From Actinocatenispora sera (GTDB taxonomy: Bacteria; Actinomycetota; Actinomycetes; Mycobacteriales; Micromonosporaceae), in NCBI RefSeq assembly GCF_018324685.1, contig NZ_AP023354.1, positions 4,092,001 through 4,156,000 on the forward strand: a stretch of 64,000 nt of DNA. Reading direction: 5' to 3'. The notes under the pieces were generated by a model. The model made no database searches and had not been told where the DNA came from. It saw only the letters and a program-made list of their open reading frames with translations. The position numbers and the translations under genes were made by a program. Numbering within the stretch: the stretch's first letter is position 1; every line of letters starts with the position of its first letter. This document shows, piece after piece, positions 42,118 through 52,020 of this stretch.

Positions 42118-43344
42118 ATGCGGGACAACGCGGACACGGCCGGCGCGGCGCCGCCGCAGACCACCGTGATGTGGGCACCGGAGCTGCTGCGCTACGACTT
42201 CGGCGACCACCCGCTGAACCCGGTCCGGGTCGAGCTGACCATGGCACTGGCGCGCGAGCTCGGCGTGCTGGACCGCCCCGGTGTCCGGCTGCTCGCGCCG
42301 ACCCCCGCCGACGACGCCACGCTGCGGCTGGTGCACACCGACGACTACCTCGCCGCGGTACGGGCGGCGTCCGTCGACCCGGCCGTCACCGGGCACGGCC
42401 TCAACACCGCCGACGATCCGGTGTTCCCCCAGATGCACGAGGCGAGCGCGCTGATCGTGGGCGCCAGCGTGGCCGCCGCGCAGGCGGTCTGGTCCGGCCC
42501 CACCCGGCGCGCGGTCAACATCGCCGGCGGGCTGCACCACGCGATGCCCGACCACGCCAGCGGCTTCTGCGTCTACAACGACCCGGCGATCGCGATCCGC
42601 ACCCTGCTGGACGCCGGCGCCGAGTCCATCGCGTACGTGGACGTCGACGTGCACCACGGCGACGGCGTGCAGCACGTGTTCTACGACGACCCCCGGGTAC
42701 TGACGATCAGCCTGCACGAGAGCCCGTACGCGCTGTTCCCCGGCACCGGTTTCCCCACCGAGACCGGCGGGGAACGCGCCCCCGGCAGCGCGGTCAACGT
42801 CGCCCTGCCCCCCGGTACCGGCGACGGCGGCTGGCTGCGCGCCTTCCACGCCGTGGTGCCCGGCGCGGTCCGGGCGTTCAAGCCGCAGCTGCTCGTCACC
42901 CAGTGCGGCGCCGACGCGCACCGGGCCGATCCGCTGGCCGACCTGCGACTGTCGGTGGACTGCCAGCGCACCGCCTACCTGGCGCTGGAGCAGCTGGCCG
43001 AGACCGTCTGCGGCGGCCGCTGGCTCGCGTTCGGCGGAGGCGGGTACGCGCTGGTCGAGGCGGTACCGCGGGCCTGGACGCACCTGCTCGCGATCCTCAC
43101 CGGCACCCCGATCGAGCCGGACACCCCGACCCCGGCGACCTGGCGCGCGCTGGCCGAGGCCCGCTGCCCGCAGGGACACCCGCCGGCCACCATGAGCGAC
43201 TTCCCGGGCGCCGCGGCGGCGACCGTACCGCACCGCCCGTGGGATCCGGGGGAGCCGGCCGACGCGGTCGACCGGGCCGTGCTCGCCACCCGGCGCGCGG
43301 TGTTCCCGCTGCTCGGCCTCGACCCGTACGACCCGAGGGACTGA
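42118..43344 (+). CDS. acuC: AcuC-type protein deacetylase (histone deacetylase family)
   Basis: 408 residues of the zinc-dependent class I histone-deacetylase family, removing acetyl groups from lysines of metabolic enzymes such as acetyl-CoA synthetase. Conserved: IAGGLHHAMPDHASGFCVYN with the catalytic His pair, YVDVDVHHGDGVQ with Asp and His zinc ligands, QCGADAHRADPL with the third ligand, and FGGGGYALVEAVPRAW. It directly precedes a GNAT/acyl-CoA-synthetase fusion, together forming an acetylation-deacetylation pair. The start may be ATG 42118 or GTG 42112. Confidence 0.92.
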   Translation: MRDNADTAGAAPPQTTVMWAPELLRYDFGDHPLNPVRVELTMALARELGVLDRPGVRLLAPTPADDATLRLVHTDDYLAAVRAASVDPAVTGHGLNTADDPVFPQMHEASALIVGASVAAAQAVWSGPTRRAVNIAGGLHHAMPDHASGFCVYNDPAIAIRTLLDAGAESIAYVDVDVHHGDGVQHVFYDDPRVLTISLHESPYALFPGTGFPTETGGERAPGSAVNVALPPGTGDGGWLRAFHAVVPGAVRAFKPQLLVTQCGADAHRADPLADLRLSVDCQRTAYLALEQLAETVCGGRWLAFGGGGYALVEAVPRAWTHLLAILTGTPIEPDTPTPATWRALAEARCPQGHPPATMSDFPGAAAATVPHRPWDPGEPADAVDRAVLATRRAVFPLLGLDPYDPRD

Positions 43345-43350
43345 GCCGCG

Positions 43351-46122
43351 ATGGTCGCCGACGACCACCCGGCCCACCGCCCGGCCGACGACCACCCGGT
43401 CGATCGCCCGGCCGACGAGACCGCCGACGGTTACCCGGCCGACCGTGCGGCCGACGTCGTGCTCGCCGACGGCGGCACCGTGCACCTGCGGCCGATCCGC
43501 CCCGAGGATGCGCCGCGCATCGTCGCGATGCACTCCCGGTTCTCCGAACGCACCCGGTACCTGCGCTACTTCTCGCCGTACCCGCGGATCCCGGAACGCG
43601 ACCTGCGCCGGTTCACCACCGTCGACCACCACGACCGGGAGGCGTTCGTCGCCGAGCTCGGCGGCGAGCTGATCGCGGTCGGCCGGTACGAGCGGATCGA
43701 CGCCGACGAGGCCGAGGTGGCCTTCGTGGTCGAGGACGCCCACCAGGGTCGGGGACTCGGCTCGGTCCTGCTCGAGCACCTGACCGCGGCGGCCGGGCAG
43801 GAGCACATCGCACGGTTCGTCGCCGAGGTGCTCCCGGAGAACGGCACCATGCTGCGCGTCTTCTCCGACGCCGGGTACACGGTGGACCGCAGCTACGCCG
43901 ACGGCGTGGTGCACCTGACGTTCGAGGTCGCGCCGACCGAACGGTCCGTCGAGGTGGCCCGCGACCGCGAGCAGCGCACCGAGGCGGCCGCGATCCGCCG
44001 GCTGCTGACCCCGCGCAGCGTCGCCGTGGTCGGCGCCTCCACCCGGCCGGGCACGATCGGGCACACGCTGCTGCGCAACCTGACCGCGGGCAGCTACACC
44101 GGCACGATCGTGCCGATCCACCCGACCGCCAAGACGGTCCGCGGGCTGCGCGCGTACCCGTCGGTGGCGGCCGCGCCGGAGCCCATCGACCTGGCGCTGG
44201 TCGCGGTACCGGCCGAGGCGGTCGGCGCGGTCGTCGCCGACTGCGCCCACGCCGGGGTGTACGCGCTGGTCATCGTCTCGGCCGGGTTCGGCGAGCAGGG
44301 CGCCGAGGGCCTCGCCCGGCAGCGCGAGGTGGTCACCGCCGCGCGCGCCAACGGGATGCGCATCGTCGGCCCCAACTGCCTCGGCATCGCCAACACCGAC
44401 CCCGACCTGCGGCTCAACGCGACACTCGCGCCGGCGCTGCCGGACCGCGGCCGGGCCGGGTTCTTCTGCCAGTCCGGCGCGCTCGGGGTGGCGCTGCTGG
44501 CCGAGGCGCACCGTCGCCGGCTCGGCCTGTCGAGCTTCGTGTCCGCCGGCAACCGGGCCGACGTGTCCGGCAACGACCTGCTGCAGTACTGGCTGGACGA
44601 CCCGGGCACCGACCTGGTGCTGCTGTACCTGGAGACGTTCGGCAACCCGCGCAAGTTCGCCCGGCTGGCCCGCCGGCTGGCCCGGCGCAAACCGGTGGTG
44701 GCGGTCGCCGGCCGGTCCCGGCCGCCGGCGCTGGCCGGGGTCGGCCCGGCACCGGACGAACGCTCGGTCGAGGCGCTGTTCGCCCGCTCCGGCGTGATCC
44801 GGGTCGACACCGTGCCGGAACTGTTCGACGTCGGGCTGCTGCTCGCCCACCAGCCGCTGCCCGGCGGCCGCCGGGTCGGCGTGGTCGGCAACTCCACCGC
44901 GCTGGGCGTGCTCGCGGTCGAGGCGCTCACCGCCGCCGACCTGACCGTACCGGCGGGCTATCCGGTCGACGTGGGTCCGTCCGCCACCGCGAACCAGTTC
45001 GCCACCGCGCTGCGCCGCGCCGTCGCCGACGAGACGATCGACGCGCTCGTCGCGGTGTTCGTGCCACCGCTCGCGGTGCCCTCGGCCGCCTACGCCGAGG
45101 TACTGGTCGCCGAGACCGCCGGTGGCAGCAAGCCGGTCGTCGCCACCTTCGTCGCCGGCGATGTCGCCGCCACCGCGGGCCGCGCCACCGCGGGCGAGCC
45201 GGCCCAGGCCAAGCTCGTCCGCCCCGGGCCGGACGGCGGCCCCGGCCCCGGCACCGTCCCGGCGTACGACTCGGTCGAGGAGGCGGTGCGCGCGCTGGCC
45301 CGGGTCGCCCGGTACGCGCAGTGGCGTCGCCAGCCCGCCGGTCGGGTGCCGGTGCTGCCCGATACCGACCCGGCCGCCGCCCGCCGGCTGATCGCCACCG
45401 CGCTCGCCGAGTACCCGGCCGGGGTCGCGCTTCCCGACGACGCCGCCGCACCGATCCTCGCCCGGTACGGCATCGCCGTGGAGCCCTCCATCCGCGCCAC
45501 CGACGGCGCCGGCGCCATCGCCGCCGCCGACCGGCTCGGCTACCCGGTCGCGCTGAAGGTGGCGGAGGGTCCGCTGCGGCACCGGCTCGATCTCGGCGGG
45601 GTGCGGCTGGAGCTGTCCGACGCCGGCGACGTGCGCCGCGCGTACGCCGACATGGCCACCCGCTTCGGCACCGGGATCGCGGTGATGGTGCAGCGGATGC
45701 GCCCGCCGGGCGTGGCCTGCGTGGTGGATCTGGTGGAGGACCCGGCGTTCGGGCCGGTCGTCGGGTTCGGCCTGGCCGGCGTCGCCACCGACCTGTTCGG
45801 CGACCACGCCTGGCGGGCCGCGCCGCTGTCCAGCTCGGACGCCGAGGCGCTGGTACGGGCGCCGCTCGCGGCCCCGCTGCTGTTCGGCCGGCCGGTGTCC
45901 CCGGACGACCCGTTGCCCGCGCGGGGCACCGACGCCGATCTCGGCGCGCTCACCGACCTGCTGGTCCGGCTCGGCCTGCTCGCCGACGAGCAGCCCGAGG
46001 TACGCGCGGTGCAGCTCAACCCGGTGCTCGCCGGTGCCGACGGGGTGGCCACCCTGCATGCCACCGTGCACGTCGGCCCGCCCGGCTCCCGCCCCGACAC
46101 CGGCCCCCGCCGGCTGCGCTGA
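43351..46122 (+). CDS. GNAT acetyltransferase fused to ADP-forming acyl-CoA synthetase (Pat-type)
   Basis: 923 residues. An N-terminal 9-residue repeat (ADDHPxxRP, three copies) precedes a GNAT domain (about 35-195) with the acetyl-CoA loop HQGRGLGSVLLEHL. A CoA-binding domain (RSVAVVGASTRPGTIGHTLL), succinyl-CoA-ligase-like domains and a C-terminal ATP-grasp (about 690-910) follow. This fusion is the protein lysine acetyltransferase Pat, which in actinomycetes often has the GNAT part first. It acetylates acyl-CoA synthetases and other enzymes; acuC just upstream would reverse this. The gap between them is 6 nt. Confidence 0.92.
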   Translation: MVADDHPAHRPADDHPVDRPADETADGYPADRAADVVLADGGTVHLRPIRPEDAPRIVAMHSRFSERTRYLRYFSPYPRIPERDLRRFTTVDHHDREAFVAELGGELIAVGRYERIDADEAEVAFVVEDAHQGRGLGSVLLEHLTAAAGQEHIARFVAEVLPENGTMLRVFSDAGYTVDRSYADGVVHLTFEVAPTERSVEVARDREQRTEAAAIRRLLTPRSVAVVGASTRPGTIGHTLLRNLTAGSYTGTIVPIHPTAKTVRGLRAYPSVAAAPEPIDLALVAVPAEAVGAVVADCAHAGVYALVIVSAGFGEQGAEGLARQREVVTAARANGMRIVGPNCLGIANTDPDLRLNATLAPALPDRGRAGFFCQSGALGVALLAEAHRRRLGLSSFVSAGNRADVSGNDLLQYWLDDPGTDLVLLYLETFGNPRKFARLARRLARRKPVVAVAGRSRPPALAGVGPAPDERSVEALFARSGVIRVDTVPELFDVGLLLAHQPLPGGRRVGVVGNSTALGVLAVEALTAADLTVPAGYPVDVGPSATANQFATALRRAVADETIDALVAVFVPPLAVPSAAYAEVLVAETAGGSKPVVATFVAGDVAATAGRATAGEPAQAKLVRPGPDGGPGPGTVPAYDSVEEAVRALARVARYAQWRRQPAGRVPVLPDTDPAAARRLIATALAEYPAGVALPDDAAAPILARYGIAVEPSIRATDGAGAIAAADRLGYPVALKVAEGPLRHRLDLGGVRLELSDAGDVRRAYADMATRFGTGIAVMVQRMRPPGVACVVDLVEDPAFGPVVGFGLAGVATDLFGDHAWRAAPLSSSDAEALVRAPLAAPLLFGRPVSPDDPLPARGTDADLGALTDLLVRLGLLADEQPEVRAVQLNPVLAGADGVATLHATVHVGPPGSRPDTGPRRLR

Positions 46123-46214
46123 ACGCCGGTCGGTCGACCTGCGCCCGCCGGTGCTGCACTGTCCGGGACCGCCGTACCCGTCCGGAGGCGCGGACGTCTG
46201 GCCGGGGGAGCGCG

Positions 46215-46353
46215 CCGCGACGCCCGGCTCCAAGGAGGGCGCCGCTACGCCCGGTCGACCCAGGCCAGCGGAGCGGGCCGCTTCGCCCGTCCGGCAACAG
46301 ACCAGCGGAGAGCGCCGCTACGCCCGGCCGACGCAGGCCAGCGGAACGGGCCG
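46215..46353 (-). repeat. 36-bp tandem copies of the VOC gene end
   Basis: Units with CCGCTACGCC(C/T)GG on the plus strand occur at the gene end (46351) and at 46315, 46278, 46242 and 46215 (spacing 36, 37, 36, 27). CTA is the complement of the TAG stop; it is kept in the copies at 46315 and 46242 and changed in the other two. GGCCAGCGGA(A/G)CGGG is also shared. Confidence 0.8.
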
Positions 46354-46770
46354 CTACGCCTGGCCGACGAGCAAGCAGAACGGGTGGCCGGCCGGATCGG
46401 CGAGCACGTACAGCGGTTCGTCCGGGTCGTCGCTGCGGTCGTACCGCAACGTCGCCCCGAGCGCCTCGGCCCGGCGCCGCTGCCGTTCCAGTTCCGCCAC
46501 GCTGGACACCCGGAAGTCGTGGTGCAGCTGTTTCGGCACCGCGTCGGACGGCCACGTCGCCGGCGCCAGCGCGTCGACCTTGTTGATCGCCAGCACCCGG
46601 CCACCCGCGGAGTCGACCAGCACCAACCAGTCCGCGTCGTCGGCGCCGTCGGCGGGCAGCTCGTCGCCCGGTCGGTACCGCAGGCCGAGGAACCGGCGGT
46701 AGAACTCGGCGAGGCCCCGGCAGTCGGTGGTGTCGATCGCGGTGTGCATGAGGATCGGGAACGTCGACAT
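46354..46770 (-). CDS. VOC family protein (glyoxalase/bleomycin-resistance fold)
   Basis: 138 residues, one VOC repeat pair. It starts ILMHTAIDTTDCRGLAEFYR, then LHHDFRVSSVAELER, and ends VLADPAGHPFCLLVG, where the usual metal-binding Glu is replaced by Cys-Leu. Such single-domain proteins dimerise; some bind drugs, and many have no known role. No resistance gene is nearby. The 3' end is tandemly duplicated. Confidence 0.85.
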   Translation of the reverse strand: MSTFPILMHTAIDTTDCRGLAEFYRRFLGLRYRPGDELPADGADDADWLVLVDSAGGRVLAINKVDALAPATWPSDAVPKQLHHDFRVSSVAELERQRRRAEALGATLRYDRSDDPDEPLYVLADPAGHPFCLLVGQA

Positions 46771-46802
46771 GCCACCACGATCGCAGCCGGGGCGAGAAAC
46801 GG

Positions 46803-46836
46803 CGATGCCCCGGGCCGGAGATGGTCCGGGGCATCG
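46803..46836 (-). terminator. Terminator hairpin downstream of the sigB-like gene
   Basis: A 14-bp stem with one mismatch (46803-46816 with 46823-46836) and a 6-nt loop lies 12 nt past the stop of the sigma gene. It is very GC-rich and not followed by a T run, the normal form in actinomycetes. Confidence 0.75.
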
Positions 46837-46848
46837 TGGTGGTGCGGG

Positions 46849-47832
<984 letters not shown>

Positions 47833-48034
47833 CGGTTTTCGCCTCCCCGTGTCGGTGTGCCTGGTTCTGCCCTTCCAGGGTCCCGGCGGTGGCGTGAAAC
47901 CACGGTGAGGCGGACGTGAGATCCGTGTGAGGTCGCGCGGATGGACTCGGCACGGCAATCGCACCATGCCCGCGCAACCCCGGTCGTGGATCTTGTACCA
48001 GGGGCAACGCGAGGCCCCGGGTTCGCCGCGATCT

Positions 48035-48051
48035 TTCTACGGTGCGTAGAA
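48035..48051. promoter_or_regulatory. BlaI-type operator palindrome TTCTACG-GTG-CGTAGAA
   Basis: Perfect 7-bp arms around GTG, 36 nt before the BlaI-family start codon. The TAC...GTA core is like known BlaI/MecI operators (TACTACA...TGTAGTA). It would allow autorepression of the BlaI-M56 operon. Confidence 0.75.
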
Positions 48052-48086
48052 TCGTGCTCGTACACGCCGGCGGAAAGGGGACCGGA

Positions 48087-48464
48087 ATGGCTCGGCTCGG
48101 CGAGCTGGAGCGAGCGGTGATGGAGGTGCTCTGGTCGGCACCCGACTCGTGCACCGCCCGCGACATCGTGGCGGCGCTGCCCGACCGGGATCTCGCCGCG
48201 ACCACGGTGCTCACCGTGCTGTCCCGGCTGGAGCGCAAGGACCTCGTCTCGCGGGACCGGGACGGCCGGGCCCACCGGTACCGGCCGACCGCGACCCGCG
48301 AGCAGCACGCCGCGATGCTGATGCACGAGGCGCTGGACACCGCCGAGGACCGCACCGCCGCGCTCGCCTCGTTCGCCGAGCAGGTCAGCGCCGGTGAGGC
48401 CGAACAGTTGGCGGCATCTCTGGTCGAGGCCTTGCGGCGGCGCTCCGGGGCGCGAGACGGTTGA
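48087..48464 (+). CDS. BlaI/MecI/CopY-family repressor
   Basis: 125 residues. The winged helix spans residues about 3-75: LGELERAVMEVLWSAPDSCT, TTVLTVLSRLERKDLVSR and the wing GRAHRYRPT. The C-terminal helices dimerise, and the linker is where an induced M56 protease cuts. ATG 48087 follows GGAAAGGGGACC. The M56 peptidase gene starts 3 nt after the stop, so the pair is one operon; no beta-lactamase gene is in the window. Confidence 0.92.
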   Translation: MARLGELERAVMEVLWSAPDSCTARDIVAALPDRDLAATTVLTVLSRLERKDLVSRDRDGRAHRYRPTATREQHAAMLMHEALDTAEDRTAALASFAEQVSAGEAEQLAASLVEALRRRSGARDG

Positions 48465-48467
48465 GTC

Positions 48468-49406
48468 ATGACGCTGACCGTGGTCGCGCTGACGCTGCTC
48501 GCCGTTGCCCTGCTCGGCCCGGTCTCGCACCTGCTGCCGCGAGCCCGGTGGGCGGCCGCGGAACCGCGGGCCACCCTGGTGCTGTGGCAGGCGGTGGGCC
48601 TGTCGGCCGGGCTGGCGGTGCTCGGCGCCGCCGCCGCGGTGGCAGTCGCGCCGCTGTCCGACACGCTGCTCGGCGCGTTCCGGGTCTTCTTCGCCCACCT
48701 GCTCGCGGGTGACCCGACCGGCGGGCTCGGTCCGTTCCACACCGTGGTGCTGCTGGTCGCGCTGGTGCTGACCGCCCGGCTGCTGGGCGTGCTGGCGCTG
48801 TCCACCTGGCGCACCGTGCGCGCCCGTGGCCGGCACCGGCGGATGGTCGACCTGGTCGGCCGGCCGCTGCAGCCCGGCCCCGCGGCCGGGGCGGCGGAAC
48901 GCGAGTCGCTGGTGCTCGATCACCCGGCCCCGGCCGCATACTGCCTGCCCGGCGGCACGCCCCGGGTGGTGCTGACCTCCGGCGCGGTGGAGCTGTTCGA
49001 CGACGAGGAGCTCGCCGCGGTGCTCGCGCACGAGCGCGCCCACCTGGCCGAGCGGCACGACCTGGTGGTGTTGCCGTTCGCCGCCTGGTCGAAGGCGCTG
49101 CCCTGGCTGCCGACCGTGCGCCGCTCCCGGACCGCGGTCGACCGGCTGGTGGAGATGGTCGCCGACGACCGCGCCTGCGCCGACTGCGACCGTACGGTGC
49201 TCGCCTGCGCGCTGGCCCGGTTCGGCGCGGCCGCACACGCGCCGGACGGTGCGCTGGCCGCCACCGGTACCGGCGCCGTGCTGGCCCGGGTCGACCGGCT
49301 GCTCGATCCGCCGCGCCGCTCCGCCCGGCTGCGCTCCCTGCTGCTCGCCGCCGCCGCGACCCTGCTGGTCCTGCCGACCCTGGCGCTGCTGACCACCACC
49401 CTGTGA
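48468..49406 (+). CDS. M56-family membrane metalloprotease (BlaR1/MecR1-like, no sensor domain)
   Basis: 312 residues. Membrane helices at about 1-22, 35-62, 85-108 and 288-310. The zinc motif is HERAH (His188, Glu189, His192) with the third ligand region in EMVADDRACADC. BlaR1 homologues carry a further penicillin-binding sensor outside the membrane; here the chain ends after the last helix, so the inducing signal must be sensed another way. It presumably cleaves the coupled BlaI-type repressor. Confidence 0.9.
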   Translation: MTLTVVALTLLAVALLGPVSHLLPRARWAAAEPRATLVLWQAVGLSAGLAVLGAAAAVAVAPLSDTLLGAFRVFFAHLLAGDPTGGLGPFHTVVLLVALVLTARLLGVLALSTWRTVRARGRHRRMVDLVGRPLQPGPAAGAAERESLVLDHPAPAAYCLPGGTPRVVLTSGAVELFDDEELAAVLAHERAHLAERHDLVVLPFAAWSKALPWLPTVRRSRTAVDRLVEMVADDRACADCDRTVLACALARFGAAAHAPDGALAATGTGAVLARVDRLLDPPRRSARLRSLLLAAAATLLVLPTLALLTTTL

Positions 49407-49425
49407 CCCGGCCGGTCAGGCCGGG
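49407..49425. terminator. Short hairpin between convergent M56 and dtd genes
   Basis: CCCGGCC and GGCCGGG form a 7-bp stem; the 5-nt loop contains part of the dtd stop codon. Weak, without T run, but placed exactly where two transcripts converge. Confidence 0.4.
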
Positions 49426-49850
49426 GCGTCCTCCTCCAGCAGGATCGTGCGAGGCCCGACGTTGGTCGAGTCGACCAGCATGTGCGCCTGGAACCGGCCG
49501 GTGGCCACCGTCGCGCCGAGGTCCCGCAACGCCGCGACGAACGCGTCCACCATCGGTTCCGCCAGCTCGGCCGGCGCGGCGGCGTTCCAGGACGGCCGGC
49601 GGCCCTTGCGGGTGTCGGCGTAGAGGGTGAACTGGCTGACCACCAGCACCGGGGCGGCGAGGTCGGCGGCGGAGCGCTCGCCGTCCATGATCCGCATCCG
49701 GTACGCCTTCGCCGCGAGCTTCGCCGCCACCGCCGCGGTGTCGGTGTGCGTGACGCCAAGCAGGATCAACAGCCCGTCGGTGATCTTCCCGACCGACTCG
49801 CCGTCCACGGTCACCTCGGCCCGGCTCACCGTCTGCACCACGGCCCGCAT
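49416..49850 (-). CDS. dtd: D-aminoacyl-tRNA deacylase
   Basis: 144 residues. Removes D-amino acids and glycine from mischarged tRNAs in the cytoplasm. It starts [18 protein letters not shown], has the catalytic motif [17 protein letters not shown] and the C-terminal NVGPRTI (GPxT) motif that closes the other subunit's site. Normal length for the family. Convergent with the M56 gene. Confidence 0.95.
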   Translation of the reverse strand: MRAVVQTVSRAEVTVDGESVGKITDGLLILLGVTHTDTAAVAAKLAAKAYRMRIMDGERSAADLAAPVLVVSQFTLYADTRKGRRPSWNAAAPAELAEPMVDAFVAALRDLGATVATGRFQAHMLVDSTNVGPRTILLEEDAPA

Positions 49851-49898
49851 GAATGTCTCCGTTCTCCGGCCCGGCCCGCTCGTGGTCGGTCTGGCCGG

Positions 49899-51458
49899 TC
49901 AGTTCGCGGGAAGCAGGATGCCACGCTCGATCAGCCCGGCCACCACCGGCACCGCGGTCGCGACCAGCAGGTCCCGGTCCAGCCCGTAGCCGGCGGCGAG
50001 CAGGTCCAGCACGTCCCCGAGCGGCAACCCGCGGCACCCGGCCACCAGCGCCGCCACCAGCTCGTCGGTCTCCTCGACGTACCGGGCGCCGGAGTCCAGC
50101 GCGAACCGGCGCACCTGTCCGGCCCAGCCGTCGTCGGTCAACCGCGACTCGGTGTGCAGCGCGAGCGTGTCCGCCGGCCGCAGCCTGGCCCCCAGCAGCG
50201 CCGTCCCCGGATGCGCGCGCAGCCAGTCGGCCCGGGCGAACCACTCCGGTACCAGGCCGCCGATCGGATCGGTGGGCTGTCGCAGATCCTCGATGCGGAT
50301 CGTCGGGTCGGCGTGGCCACCGGCGCGCAGCGACACGATCCCGAACCCGACCGCCTCGATACCCTCCGCGGCGAACCAGTCCAGCCAGTCGTCGGCCGAC
50401 GTGTTTCCCGCCGCGGAGGCCGCAGGGAGACCGGCCGACGTGTTTCCCGCCGCGGAGGCCGCGGTCAGACCGGCCGGGGTGCCGTCCTCGCCGGTGTCGG
50501 CGAGCCAGAGCCGGACGTACTCCTCGGGGGTGCTGACCTCGCGCTGGATCACCCAGGCGTCCAGGCCGGTGGGCGCGATGAGCTCGGCGAGCCGCTGCGC
50601 CCAGTCGCCGCGCGCCGGGTGGATCCAGTTGGCCAGGAACTGGGCGTGGCCGCCGTCGGCGAGCAGCGCCGGCAGTGCCGCGATCAGCTCGGCGACGACC
50701 GCGTCGCCGGCCCGGCCGGAGTCCCGGTAGGTGTAGTGCGCCCGTTCGGTCGGCCCGACGATGAACGGCGGGTTGCTCACCACCAGGTCGTACCGACGGC
50801 CCGCGACCGGCGCGACCAGATCACCGGCGAGCAGCTCGAACCGCTGGCCGGACAGCGCCGCGGTGGTCGCCGCGAACCGCAGCGCGCGGGTACTGATGTC
50901 GGTACCGGTGACCGTGCCCGCATGCCGGGACAGGTGCAGCGCCTGCACCCCGCACCCGGTGCCCAGATCCAGCGCGGTGCGCACCGGGGTACGCATGGTG
51001 GCGAGGGCGAGCGTGGTCGAGGCGCCACCGACACCGAGCACGTGGTCTCGGGGGAGCGGCCCGTCCCGCAGCGCGGCGGGCAGGTCGGCCACGATCCACC
51101 ACGGCTCGGCGGCGTCCACGTCGCCGTACGGCTGGACCTCGACCCCGGCGCGCACCGTGTCGCCGTCCGCGACGAGCAGGCCGGCGGCGATCGCCGACTC
51201 CAGCGGTACCGACGGCAGCGCCGCCGCCGCGACCGGTACCGGCACCCGCGCGCCGGCCAGGAACAGCCGAACCAGGACGGCCAGCGGATCGTCGGCGGTC
51301 GCCAGCCGGCGCCGGACCCGGGCCGCCTCGCCCCGGCGCACCGCTCCGGCGGTACCGGCGTCCAGCCGCGCGGTCAGCCCGGCGTCGGTGAAGTCCGCAG
51401 CGAGCAGGTCGGCCCGCAGGCGGGCGGCCCCGTCGGTACCCAGCAACGGTTCGATCAC
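49899..51458 (-). CDS. Class I SAM-dependent methyltransferase (HemK/PrmC-like core, DUF7059/DUF7782 type)
   Basis: 519 residues from GTG 51458, preceded by GAGGATGG. The N-terminal 130 residues are a helical domain typical of these actinobacterial proteins; the methyltransferase core follows with TALDLGTGCGVQALHLS (SAM loop) and LVVSNPPFIVGPT (NPPF, methylating an amide or base nitrogen). A C-terminal extension of about 200 residues carries a 13-residue repeat, GLxAASAAGNTSA, twice at about 330-356. A modification target such as RNA or protein is likely but unknown. Confidence 0.85.
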   Translation of the reverse strand: MIEPLLGTDGAARLRADLLAADFTDAGLTARLDAGTAGAVRRGEAARVRRRLATADDPLAVLVRLFLAGARVPVPVAAAALPSVPLESAIAAGLLVADGDTVRAGVEVQPYGDVDAAEPWWIVADLPAALRDGPLPRDHVLGVGGASTTLALATMRTPVRTALDLGTGCGVQALHLSRHAGTVTGTDISTRALRFAATTAALSGQRFELLAGDLVAPVAGRRYDLVVSNPPFIVGPTERAHYTYRDSGRAGDAVVAELIAALPALLADGGHAQFLANWIHPARGDWAQRLAELIAPTGLDAWVIQREVSTPEEYVRLWLADTGEDGTPAGLTAASAAGNTSAGLPAASAAGNTSADDWLDWFAAEGIEAVGFGIVSLRAGGHADPTIRIEDLRQPTDPIGGLVPEWFARADWLRAHPGTALLGARLRPADTLALHTESRLTDDGWAGQVRRFALDSGARYVEETDELVAALVAGCRGLPLGDVLDLLAAGYGLDRDLLVATAVPVVAGLIERGILLPAN

Positions 51459-51566
51459 CCACCCATCCTCGCCGCAGTGCCACTCGCTGCCGGGGTCGGG
51501 GTGTTGATCGGTGCGGTAAGTGGGAGGATCGGAAAGGGACGAACGCCGAGGTGAATCGAGGCACAG

Positions 51567-51929
51567 GTGAAGCGCTCCGCGACCCGGCCGGTGCTGATCA
51601 CCGACGCGGAGAAAAGCCAGGACCAACAGCTGCATTCGCGTGAGATCCGATACGCGGTGATGATGGGGCTCCGAGTGGTCTGCCTGATCACCGGCGCGCT
51701 GCTGGCCTACTACCGGGTGCCGCTCTGGGGTGTCTGGTCGTCGCTGTGCGTGGTCGGCATGGTGCTGCTGCCGTGGATGGCGGTGATCATCGCCAACGAC
51801 CGCCCAGCGCGCAGCGAGCACACCCTGCGCGGCCGGATGCGGCGGGGCCGGCCCGGCGACGAGCAGTCCACCGCCGCCTCGCTGCCCACGGCAGAGCACC
51901 GCACGTTCGACCCAGACGACAACCCGTGA
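51567..51929 (+). CDS. DUF3099 membrane protein
   Basis: 120 residues. RPVLITDAEKSQDQQLHSRE and IRYAVMMGLRVVCLI are hallmarks of actinobacterial DUF3099; two membrane helices (about 33-50 and 54-75) and a basic cytoplasmic tail follow. The gene lies between sigB and DUF3039 as in Mycobacterium. Function unknown. Confidence 0.9.
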   Translation: MKRSATRPVLITDAEKSQDQQLHSREIRYAVMMGLRVVCLITGALLAYYRVPLWGVWSSLCVVGMVLLPWMAVIIANDRPARSEHTLRGRMRRGRPGDEQSTAASLPTAEHRTFDPDDNP

Positions 51930-52020
51930 GGACGTAGGGGTAGAACCCCGCCGCCCGGTGCCGATCGATGGCCGGTGCGCCGCTGCCTCGCCGATCAAGG
52001 GCGCAGGACACGGGCGCCGG

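Noticed and set aside
40396-46233. A 1,945-codon minus-strand open frame across acuC, the Pat-type gene and GH1
   Set aside because: Its residues over acuC and the Pat-type gene are low-complexity Gly/Arg/Val-rich mirror sequence with no family motif, while the plus-strand genes are well conserved families.
48087-49406. Classical beta-lactam resistance operon
   Set aside because: No beta-lactamase or penicillin-binding sensor domain accompanies the BlaI-M56 pair.
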